Made by a program: the position numbers and the translations under genes
Shown here: positions 35,075 to 44,463 of the stretch, in pieces
Layout: each line of letters begins with the position of its first letter
Position numbering within the stretch: position 1 is the first letter of the stretch
Notes under the pieces: model-generated
The model's input: the letters and a program-made list of their open reading frames with translations, nothing else
The model's database searches: none
Told to the model about the DNA's origin: nothing
From: Actinomortierella ambigua
Taxonomy: Eukaryota > Mortierellomycota > Mortierellomycetes > Mortierellales > Mortierellaceae
Direction: 5' to 3'
Length of the DNA stretch: 50,993 nucleotides
Assembly: GCA_016098155.1 (NCBI GenBank)
Contig: JAAAJB010000234.1
Span: 1 to 50,993, forward strand

Positions 35075-37315
35075 ATGCCCGGCCTACGTCGTGGTGAAGA
35101 CGATTCTTCGTCAACCATGGGCATTCCGCTTGTCGATGTGCAACGCTCTTCATTGGATCCTCTCCTCACAACATGCAATCGCGCTTCAGCTTCGTCTGAT
35201 GAGCAAGAGCAGGACAACGATGTCCTCGGTGCACTAGCTGCGCCCTCGAGCGACGACATCTCCAAAGCCGCTCTGGCCTTGTCCCGTAGTATGACAGCCA
35301 ACGCGACTCGCTACCGACAGGACCTTGAAGACGGCCGCCAAGCACGCTTCTTTGTTCCTCCGCTGCCACCACCACCACCACCAGTAGCGTCCTCCTGGTT
35401 CACTATGCTGATTTACAATTTCACTCACTCCCATATCTATCGCCTCATCACCGAGCCTTCGACCGTCATTGTCGACCTCACCAGCCGTCACTTCCACTCC
35501 TTGCAAGAGTACTCAGAGCGACAAAGGTTTCTCTCCTCCGATGAAGGCAACAGTAGTCCATTGGGTGGCGTGCTCTCCATCTTTTCGTCTTCGGCATCCA
35601 AGGGGCACGAGCCCCTCAGGAAACGAAGGAGCATGTACCATCTCACAGAGGAAGAGGATCGCCTTGCCCGTAATCCAGAGCAAGAGCTCGCCAAGGCTGT
35701 CGAGCTTCTCCCCGTCAGCATGGATGCTGTCCGACCAGCGAAAACCATGCTGGCAGACGACGACAGTGATGATGAGGAGATGGACTCGGTGACAAGTGGG
35801 AGTGAGTACAGTGACGACGATGACTACAAGGAAGATGACGATACAGCACCAAGGACAGCTTTCGCTGGTCGACCCACCCAAGGACGTCGGAGGCGGCGGC
35901 GGCGGAGAATGATGGGAGGTCAAGGGCATGGTCAAGGCGCTGTCGCTTACCGTAACCCCTTTGTTGGCCACTCGCGCACAACAACAACAACAACAGCAAG
36001 AACAACACGGGGGAACGTTGACCGCCACTTCCACCACCCCCATCGGAATCATTCCGCGGCGACGGCGGCGTACCTTTCGAGCGAAGGGGAAGAAAGTGAA
36101 GAGGCCTTTGATGATGCGCTCGAGTGGGATGGCGACGACATTGCATCCGGGTACGAGGCCCGTACAAATTCTGTGCGTCTGACCGAGAAGGGGTTTCAAA
36201 ATCAACACCAGAATTGTGTTGACATGATGGACCATGACGACAACAACCGGTCTTTGTCGCCACCAGACAGCAACTCGTATTCTCTCCACCTGCAAAAGAG
36301 CTCTAATACCCCTCGACCAAACTCCTCCCTGCACCTGTTTGATGATGGCCCTATCCTCGCTCGCCTGCCAAAGTCGAAGGTGTTCCCTCCTCCTCCTCCT
36401 CCTGCAGTTGAGCAGCAGCAGCAAGAGCGGTCATTACAACACCGACATGGGGAGGACGAGCACGGGCCTCCTGTTGTACACGATCACCCGCCCCCAACAG
36501 ACCACAGTCGCGGGGTTGCCTCTTTTGCCAGAAGCAGATGGCAACAACAACCGCAACCGTCATCGGGATCGGTATGGGCGACCGCCTCGCACGCTACACC
36601 TATCCCTTCGGAAGAGGACGTTCGTGCAGCCGTCCACGATCAACCCCCATCGTCGCCCTCTACTTTTGAAGCCGACGACTACCTTCGGACGACGCCAGCA
36701 GCCACAAGAAGAGGATCAGCAACAACAACAACGACGGAAAAGCCACATCATCGGCTAAGCAATGGACGACGAAGCGAATCATCGTCCACTCCTCAGTATC
36801 GCTATCAACATCGCTACCCCCCCTCACCCCATCCGGATCCATACCCAACCAACAACGACAACACATGGCACGATGATGGTAATCCTCATCCGGCCATGGA
36901 CCAGGACAGTGAAGGGTATCACGATGAATCACAAGCCGTTCGGCAGTCCAGCAACAACGTCCACCCCAGCAGCAGCAGTAGCACCATTGGCACGACCGCG
37001 ACCACTAGCACGATAGGGACGACCACCAGCGCTAGCACTAGCTCTAGTAGCATCAGCAACCACCACCACCACCACCTCCCTCTCCATCGCACGGATGACA
37101 CTTGCGAGACGATGGGTGGTGATGTTGATAGCTCAGCTTGGAGCCAGCAGCCCTCCCCGCAGCGCTCAACGTGGATGCGGCTCGATGCCACGAATGATCT
37201 CGACGCTAGCCCGCCAACCTCGTCGGCGATGACCAGTCGAAGTTTAGAGGATGAGGATGTGGAGGAGGAGGAGGACGGTGATGATCATGAGGACGACAAC
37301 GATAACGACAAGTGA
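35075..37315 (+). CDS. Low-complexity acidic protein of unknown function
   Basis: Single-exon gene of 746 residues from the ATG at 35075 (MPGLRRGEDDSSST). The N-terminal ~220 residues look ordered: a Pro run, then SSWFTMLIYNFTHSHIYRLITEPSTVIVDL, which may be a short membrane-associated or amphipathic helix, and RRSMYHLTEEEDRLARNPEQELAKAVELL. The rest is disordered, with acidic stretches (DDDSDDEEMDS), an Arg run (R8), Ser/Thr/His-rich sequence and a very acidic tail (EDEDVEEEEDGDDHEDD). I recognise no family. Other frames are also open for long stretches, a by-product of biased composition. This frame was chosen for its length, its start and the conserved-looking N-terminus. Confidence 0.7.
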   Translation: MPGLRRGEDDSSSTMGIPLVDVQRSSLDPLLTTCNRASASSDEQEQDNDVLGALAAPSSDDISKAALALSRSMTANATRYRQDLEDGRQARFFVPPLPPPPPPVASSWFTMLIYNFTHSHIYRLITEPSTVIVDLTSRHFHSLQEYSERQRFLSSDEGNSSPLGGVLSIFSSSASKGHEPLRKRRSMYHLTEEEDRLARNPEQELAKAVELLPVSMDAVRPAKTMLADDDSDDEEMDSVTSGSEYSDDDDYKEDDDTAPRTAFAGRPTQGRRRRRRRRMMGGQGHGQGAVAYRNPFVGHSRTTTTTTARTTRGNVDRHFHHPHRNHSAATAAYLSSEGEESEEAFDDALEWDGDDIASGYEARTNSVRLTEKGFQNQHQNCVDMMDHDDNNRSLSPPDSNSYSLHLQKSSNTPRPNSSLHLFDDGPILARLPKSKVFPPPPPPAVEQQQQERSLQHRHGEDEHGPPVVHDHPPPTDHSRGVASFARSRWQQQPQPSSGSVWATASHATPIPSEEDVRAAVHDQPPSSPSTFEADDYLRTTPAATRRGSATTTTTEKPHHRLSNGRRSESSSTPQYRYQHRYPPSPHPDPYPTNNDNTWHDDGNPHPAMDQDSEGYHDESQAVRQSSNNVHPSSSSSTIGTTATTSTIGTTTSASTSSSSISNHHHHHLPLHRTDDTCETMGGDVDSSAWSQQPSPQRSTWMRLDATNDLDASPPTSSAMTSRSLEDEDVEEEEDGDDHEDDNDNDK

Positions 37316-38714
37316 GGTCAGTTAAGGTGGTGTGTGACACCTTGATAGGTTGTTGGAGTAGTGATTATGAAGGGAGGGGACCCCACCTACTACGAGATTG
37401 AGCCCCTCCCCGTTCTCATATTAAAGATTCCTGTTTTTTTCTCATGTATAGTGAGAACTATGTGGTGTTACCGGTGCTAAATATGTGACAGTCCCAAGGA
37501 CGAACCTGTACAGGAGGGGTGACAACTGTCGGATTATGATACAGTTGGGCAAAGTCGGTGCTTTATCCGCCTCAAGGAGGGCTAGAAGTATGCGTGAAAG
37601 TTCTATTGTGGGAACCTGGGGAGGTGGGTGACTGACAGCGTCAGTACCTGCAAGGTTCAGAAAGTAAGTGGAAAAGAACAATCACGCATACTCTCTAGCC
37701 CACCCTGAGGCGGATAAAGCACTGGTTTAGCGCAGCTTTATCATAGTGCGACTGTAGGGTTCAAGAGGGGACTTTCACATATTTTGCCAGACCTTTCCGA
37801 GGTGGTTACACTTGGTGGAGGGTGCTTCCCTCAAAGAGACTCGTGTACTACGTGTGTGACATTGCGTCGCCCATGGCTCGAGGAGAGTGGTGAGGTAACC
37901 TCCACACTTTCAGAAGTAGTATTGGTAGGAGCTCCTTTCTCTGTTCTTTCCTTTTTGAGGTAGACTCGGTGATGCACAACAATACTTGAGAATGTGGTTG
38001 CTATCCTCGAACCCCCCTTCTTTCTTGGGTTCGGATCAAGTTCTGGTTTGCTGGTATGTTCGCAACAAAACACGCCTAGCAACAATGGACTTGCATTCTA
38101 TTCGCTCACGATAATAAAGAAGATGATAATATCTACGATCGGCATAGTTTCGCTAACCGAGGCGTTGTCCCTTATTCACTCTTCTTCTTTGAAGTGTATC
38201 ACAGTCTGTGTGGAGGGATCCAACTGTATATGTGTTGTGGGGCGGCTCAATTGCGCTGTGATGTTACCCTGCCTGTAGTCCAGCAGAGATCGTGAAACCT
38301 TCAAGGGCCCCAACGGGTGAAGGGGGGGGGCAATAAGCTCAGTTTATTACCCAACTTTAGGTCGCAAAGGCTGTGTGAGTAAACCCAGTACTTTTGATGC
38401 TGACCAAGAGAAAGGACGGGAGAAGGATGTAAGGAGGGAGGCGAGTGAAGCGCTTGCCTTTTTTTTTTCCCACCTCCCTTCCTAGGATTTGGATGCTCTG
38501 TCTCTTTGGGTCCATCAGTGTCACATGCCATTTTTTGAGTTGTCATACACTTTGATTCGACCGGAAGGGCCCATTTTCCCCGCAAACTGCCCAGGGGAGA
38601 ATGGGTCCTTTAAATACCACTTCCCCTCCCCCCCACCAAGGGTACAACACCCCCGCCCCCCTCCACGCTCCTCCCACCCCCCTCGTCCTCCCTTCCAACA
38701 ACACTCTCAATATC
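37316..38714. other. Intergenic region carrying a foldback element
   Basis: A 1.4-kb spacer between two plus-strand genes. It holds a long imperfect inverted repeat (37465-37811, listed separately). The region from about 38430 to 38714 is C/T-rich with a TATA-like TTTAAATAC near 38609-38617 and is probably the enoyl-CoA isomerase promoter. No coding sequence is supported. Confidence 0.55.
37465..37811. mobile_element. Foldback / MITE-like inverted-repeat element
   Basis: About 350 bp folding back around a centre near 37638. The strongest arm is 37558-37597 against the reverse complement of 37682-37722 (GTGCTTTATCCGCCTCA identical at the outer end, TATGCGTGA at the inner end). Pairing continues inward to a perfect ACTGAC-AGC-GTCAGT hairpin at 37631-37645. 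It continues outward through TATGATA (37535-37541 / 37739-37745) and AAATATGTGA (37479-37488 / 37775-37784) to GTGTTACC (37465-37472) against GGTTACAC (37804-37811), one mismatch. No transposase ORF is present. It is either a non-autonomous foldback transposon or a hairpin-RNA locus. Exact ends and target-site duplication were not resolved. Confidence 0.65.
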
Positions 38715-40001
38715 ATGTCCAAGGCAGAGAAGGTCTTTTACGAGGACAAGGCGCAGACCAAGGCGCTCATTGAAATCACTCGGGAGAACAACATCTTCAT
38801 CATGACCATGGTCGACCATGAGAATCGCTTCACGAGCGAGCTGTGCCAGGCCATTTGCGATGCACTCGACTATGTTGAGCACACGGTCGACAGCGAGGAC
38901 ATCAAGGAGACGGCGTTGATCACACGCGGCCAGGACAAGTTCTACTCCAACGGCCTGTCCTTTGAACGCGCCCTGGGCGTGCCCAACTTTACGGAGAAAA
39001 TCTTCATGCCCATGCTGAACAAGATCTTGCTGTTCACGCTCCCGACCATTGCGTGCATGAACGGGTAGGTGGTGATATTCGGTAGTGATATTGGTAGTTT
39101 TTTGGTCGTTGTGTTGCGAAACTTGAAACAACTCTAGAAATTTGTGCAGGAAAATGGCGAGGTTGAGTTGAGAAAGAAACGGATTTGTTGACCCTGGATC
39201 GACGAACTGGCGTTTGTTGTTGGATAAACTTTTCCCTTATTTCTTTCACGGAGAAATATCCTCCGAAGTGTGTGTGTGTGGGGGGGGGAGTGCAACTGTG
39301 CATCGATCATATTTTTACGTGTATGTGCGTTTTATGTTGTGTCTGTGTGTCCTGTGGTGTGTGTTTCTCTTCAGACCAACACCTTCCAACACCTCTTTTC
39401 CCGCCACTTTTCACTAACTTGATACATCCTCCTTTTTATCGAAACATTACATCACACAAATATCCCATTTTGTCAGACACGCCTTTGCCGGTGGCTGCTT
39501 AATGGCCATGGCCCACGACTACCGCGTCATGCGCAGTGATCGTGGCTTCATGTGCATGGTAAGAACAAGGACGGGAGATAATTCCTTGGTTTTCTCCAAT
39601 GATGTAAAAGAGCTGCATACGCTTAGACCCCTCCCGCACTCCCTCGGAACTGACCCCCCTCTACCCTGTACCTTTTCATTCCTTCTACAAAAAAATAGAA
39701 CGAGATCGATCTCCCTGCTCCCTTGCCAGCAGGCATGTCCGCGCTGCTGCGCTACAAGATGGCACACCACGTCTACCGCGACATGGTTATGCAGGCTCGG
39801 CGCTTCAACGGCAAGGAAGCCCTGGCCCTGCACCTGGTCGACGGCATTGCCGATGGCGTCGACAACACCTTTGCGCTCGCCAAGGAGATTGCCGCCAAGT
39901 GGGCCCACAAGTCCAAGTGCGGCGGTATCTTGCGCCTCATCAAGGAAGACATGTACCCCGAGGTCTCATCGCGTCTGACAGTCGGTGTTCCGAAGTTGTA
40001 A
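38715..40001 (+). CDS. Peroxisomal enoyl-CoA delta isomerase (crotonase family)
   Basis: Exons 38715-39064, 39477-39558 and 39699-40001; 244 residues. Crotonase-fold enzyme, most like the monofunctional delta3,delta2-enoyl-CoA isomerases that shift double bonds during beta-oxidation of unsaturated fatty acids. Signatures: an NRFTSELCQAI start of the fold, the CoA/oxyanion segment DKFYSNGLSFE, the second oxyanion segment GHAFAGGCLMAMAHDYRVM, and NEIDLPAPLPAG, where the Glu is the expected catalytic base as in the plant-type isomerase. The C-terminus VPKL ends in PKL, an SKL-like type 1 peroxisomal signal. AATAAA lies at 40011-40016. Hydratase activity is less likely given the single Glu pattern, but I did not test this by alignment. 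Confidence 0.85.
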
Positions 40002-40513
40002 AATAGATAGAATAAAGGGAAAACTGAAATTATTTTTTTTTGTTTGGTGTCGTATATTGTTTTCAAACACAGGGGCAACAAAAAAAAAATCGCTGAGGTA
40101 ACTTCTTCGTTCTTTTGGAACGAAAAAATCTGTAACACAACTCCAGAAACCATGAGGATTGAGGGACAAGGAGTGTTTAGCCGGGATCATCTCAGAGTCT
40201 GGTTTTATTTTGTCAGGAACCAAGGCACAGTCCACTTTTGCAATGCATGTTGATTAAAGAGAGAGAAAAAAAAAACCATAACTGTTTTGGATCCAGCAAG
40301 GTGAAAGGCAAAAAGAGCCAAGGAAGCAAATGACAAAGAACGCTATATGTACAGGGGTTGTAGGGGTCATAACAATGGAAGCGGGCGAGAGAGGAGAAGC
40401 ATGGATGATCTCTCCCACCACTACATGGAGAAGAACTCGTTGGTCAAGGGCAAGGAGAGGGGAAAAAAAGCGATAAATAGAATAAATAACAATGAGAAAA
40501 CATAACAAAACTT
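40002..40513. other. Convergent intergenic spacer
   Basis: 3' flanks of the enoyl-CoA isomerase (+) and the fucosyltransferase (-). It carries AATAAA at 40011-40016 and several A runs. No gene or structured element was seen. Confidence 0.5.
40011..40016 (+). terminator. Polyadenylation signal, enoyl-CoA isomerase gene
   Basis: AATAAA 10 bp after the stop codon, followed by an A/T-rich stretch. Confidence 0.5.
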
Positions 40514-41741
40514 TTACATGTACTCCATCTGGCGATGATGCCAGTCCAGCTGGCGCAGAGCTCCGACGCGAGAGAAAGTACTCTGTCGGATGCCGATCAG
40601 CGCGTGAGCATGGGCCATAAACACCTGGTCGACCATCATCGGTCCAAAGACTCCCAGCTTCTCCGCCGTGCCAATCTCGTCGTGGTCAAGGTACTTCCAC
40701 CCATTGTCTGCAAACTTCTTCAGCTCCTCTGGCCGTCGCTCGTTCGTCGCCACCAGCACCGGCAGTACCTTGCCCGGGTTCAGACGGCCATACCGCTCCT
40801 GAATGACCGCCACTCGCTCGGCAATCTGCTCCGTCGATGGCAGACAGTGGATCAGAATGTCGCCAGGATAGGCCTTGTTGCAGTACTCGGCAAAGTCTCC
40901 TCGGCGGATATGGATTGCAATGTACTTGGGCAACAGGTCCGTGTCGATCGCTCCTCCATAAGCCGAGTTATCGGCGGCAGACAAGGCTGAGGAACCAAGA
41001 TTCTCCAGCAGATAGTTTTGAGCAAACCGCTCCAACGGCTCTGTGAAGAACAGATGCTTGCCCAGTTGCTCCCATTCGTCCTTCTCCTTGACCGCAATCT
41101 TGTACGTGTTGGAAATACACACAAACTTGTCGTTCTGGTATGGCTGCAGGTTGGAGACGATCGTCTCGAGTTTGGTGGCATCGATTCGGAGCGGGTACAG
41201 TGTCTCGCGGAGCTTCCACTGCTTGAGGAAACCCTTGGCCGTGAAATCAATCGTCCGCTTCGACCCAAAGCCGCAAGTGATGCCACACTTGATTTCGTTC
41301 ATCTGCGCCAGCTCGACGTTGCGCAACTCGTGCACTTCCACCACCTTTGTGCCCGTCAGCTTCTGGAACCGCTGCAGGTCCAGGAAGTTCGACCAGGGCT
41401 GGTTCTGCTTGGACTTGTCGTGGCTCGATGCTGTGATCGGTGGGATAATCAACGTCCGTTCCAACGCCCGGGCCACGTACATGGCTCGCAGCATTCCGTA
41501 GAACTGATTTGTGATGCCCGCATATGGCAGATAGGTCAAATATTTCTCACCAGTGTCTGGCAGTGTGCGCTCAAAGAGCTCTACGATGGGCTCTGCTGCT
41601 GCACCTTCCATGCTTTCTTCACTGCCATCGATCGATTCGCCTCCATCGTCCTCTTCGCTTGTAGCACCTGAATCCACCACTGGGACCTGTTCTTGAGACG
41701 GTTGTTGAGGCGTTTGAGGCTGATCCAGAGAAGGCTCTTGT

Positions 41742-41779
<38 letters not shown>

Positions 41780-42193
41780 TGGTTTGTGTTCCTGAAACAT
41801 ATTCTCCTGCTGCAGTCGTTGCCGCTCAATCTCTTCATAATCAATATCGGCTTGGTGTGGGAGTGCATGACGGCCTTGACCACCATTGACAAACGGATCC
41901 TCCATGCCTGAGCCGTACTTGATATCGCCGTCGCCGTTGCCGTCGTTGCTGGTATCATAGTGCGGTGCCTTCTGACTGTCAAAGTGGATGACAGCGTAAT
42001 CGGCATCGGTCGAACAATCCTTGCCAGAGCTCGAGAACGGTCTTGTCAACATGCGGAAGACGAGCATGGATCCAGACGAGACAAACAGAATCAGCACCAG
42101 AAGCATAATAACCTGGCGCTGGGTGCTAGCTCTGGACCGAGGTGCCGTATGGTACCTCGGCAGCATTGGTCGAAGCTTGGGTGATGATGGCAT
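40514..42193 (-). CDS. GDP-fucose protein O-fucosyltransferase-like type II membrane protein
   Basis: Intronless, 559 residues. A short basic cytosolic tail is followed by one transmembrane helix at about 28-48 (VIMLLVLILFVSSGSMLVF), giving the type II topology of Golgi/ER glycosyltransferases. A low-complexity stem (50-200) contains a Gln run. The catalytic domain starts near 215 with TYLPYAGITNQFYGMLRAMYVA, typical of the O-fucosyltransferase fold. It contains HIRRGDFAEYC, whose HxRRGD Arg binds GDP-fucose in this superfamily, and ends with MVDQVFMAHAHALIGIRQSTFSRVGAL. It probably transfers fucose to protein or cell-wall glycans; the acceptor cannot be read from sequence. A TATA-like ATATATAA at about 42385-42393 lies upstream. 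Confidence 0.85.
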
Positions 42194-44463
42194 GACTTGT
42201 AGTTACTTCAGGAAAGGAGGGGGGTAGGAAAGGGGAGTCAAGGAGGTGAAGATAGGAACGAGGCAAAGAGGGAAGAATGATAGGTAATAGGAAAGCACGA
42301 TGCTGATGGTATTGATGGTACTGATAGTTCCTGGCACCAGAAACTGGGTTGGCAAAAGTGAGGAAGGCAACCCAACCGTTACAAATATATAAAGAATGAG
42401 AGCGTTGACTTTAAGAAGGGTGAAAGAAGGGAGAGCTTGAAGCAGGGGGGAGGAGGGAGAGGGAGGGAAGAAGTGGTCTCCAAGTGGGGTTTGGGGGTTT
42501 TGGGGGGCGAGAGGTTTGTGAGACCAAACAAAAGGAGATGCACAAATGGGCGGGGGCGGGAGAGAGATGAAACGAAGAGGGAATGAGGAAGGAATGGGCA
42601 CCGCCTCTTTCACAGCACACGTTTGTGGGCAGTAAGTGGGAGGATGAGGAGGAGGAGGGTTGATGGGGAAAGAGATGAGAGTAAGAGTGAGGGTGAAAGA
42701 GAGAGAGAGAAAGAGTTGGGAAAAGGGAGAATTGAGGAAGTAAAATAAGGACCCCCTCTTAGTACAAAGTGTTGTTTGTCCCCTTCACCAGGAACAACAA
42801 GGTACTTGCAGTGACGGAGAGGTGATAAGAACGAGGCAGCAGCAGCAGCAGCAACAGGCATCACGACCTTTGGACTCCTGGCCTTTTTTTGTGCGACAAA
42901 GCATTGTATTGGTTTCTCTTCTCCATTCAATCGAATTTCGGCCCCTGTCTCTGACTGGTCTGTCTGTCTGTCTCTCTGCCTGTCCCTGGGCAGGTACTAT
43001 ATATTTCAACGCACCGTAAATTGGCAAGGGGAAGGGGGGGGGAAGCGGGAGCAAGAATAGCAACTCGCTGCACGTCCAGCAGTCTCTGTCTGTCTCTATT
43101 TTTTTTTTTTTTATTTCTTTCTCAGCTATCTGCTGCAATAAATGGACAATAAATGAGCTGGACAGACTCTTTTTGCATTTGAGAGCAGAAAAAGGCACGA
43201 AAAAAAAAGGATTGGGAGCCACCTTCATCCGAACCAACAGAATCAACAGTGGGTTTGTCTGTGGGCCACTGCATGTCCAATGAGCATGAATGCTATCCAT
43301 TGGGGTGGTACCTTCCTCCACTGAGGCCCAGCGCTCTCCAAGTATAAACTTTTTCTCTCCCTCTTTTCCTTCCACTTTTTCTCTGCTCGCATGCGTAGTA
43401 CGAGTGTATGTGAGAGCATATGTGTGTGTGTGTGCGTACATGTGTTGCTGTTTGTTGCCTGCGAGTGTCATCGTCGTTCACATTCTTCCTTCTCTCTGGT
43501 GATCCGGTAGATTGTTGCTGACGACAGAAATGGGCCGGAGAGGGGGAACAACAGTTTGTTACTGAGGGGGTGAAGGATCTATTTTTCTTTTCCCTCGGAC
43601 TTCCTGACACTCCGTCGGTCTTCATCGAATGACTGAACGTGCTCCTCTTTTGACCCAGATTACATACAGTTCTCATTCCGACCAAAAGAAAAACTCTTAT
43701 GGCAGGTTCTTCTCTTTCGACACGTTCGACAACTGGAAATGGCAATGGACCAAGGGGTCCATGACCCCACCTCCTCGCTGCCCTGCGACCAGTGTTCCCC
43801 TCTTTGTTTTCTGCTGCAATGCCAAAAAAAGCGATTGCACGCGAAAAAAGGAGAGAGGAACAGATCGCTGTATTCGAATACACCTTTTTTTTTTCAGGGT
43901 CATTATTCGTTTAGTCCAAACCGGGACCCTGTGATATGGAAAGACATAACACATAATCTGGTGGGTCAACTGATGTGACTTAGCTCTGCCACCTACTACT
44001 ACTTTGCACTAAACATACCCTCTTGGTGTCTTCCTTCAACTCTCTCTCATTACCAACGCTGCATTCTTCTAAGCATGCATACTATTATATCGTTTTGTTC
44101 TCTTTCGCCGGCTGCAGACTTCGTAGGATTGGTAGCCACAATTTGATTTTGGCCGTGCTAAAAAAAACGTTTGGCACTTTTTTAGTAACCTCTTTATCGT
44201 AAGTCCCAGTTCATGACGTTGTTGATATGATATGATCTTTAACGAGGCAATCACCAACCACCACTACCACCACCACCACCACCACCACCACCAACCTCTT
44301 CCTCCCCCAAGTTGATCATGCTACCCAAAAGAGAGAAAAACACATTACATTGCATGCAATATATACAAATTGACTTCTAGCTCGCGCTGTGTAAGGAGAG
44401 AGAAAAGAGAAAGAGAGCGAGAGGGAGAGATGGACACAGAGGAAAATGGATCGATTATTATCG
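42194..44463. other. 2.3-kb intergenic region, no supported gene
   Basis: Upstream region of the fucosyltransferase (-) and 3' flank of the HAL2 gene (-). The first ~600 bp is purine-rich on the plus strand, meaning pyrimidine-rich in the sense of the minus-strand gene, as expected of a promoter or leader. Long ORFs here (for example 228 codons at 42785-43471 on the minus strand) are rich in simple repeats and show no domain. A (CCA)n microsatellite lies at about 44258-44293. Confidence 0.5.

Noticed and set aside
35513..36424. 303-codon minus-strand ORF inside the acidic low-complexity gene
   Set aside because: Composition bias (His/Asp codons read backwards) keeps it open. It has no domain and a poly-Arg/poly-Cys character typical of antisense artefacts.
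37700..37770. Possible tRNA in the foldback arm (GGTTTAGCGC... GGGTTCAAG)
   Set aside because: No acceptor-stem pairing or anticodon arm of the right geometry. The sequence is explained by the inverted repeat.
42785..43471. 228-codon minus-strand ORF upstream of the fucosyltransferase
   Set aside because: It is built from CA/CT simple repeats and homopolymers with no domain, and a promoter or 5' UTR is more likely.
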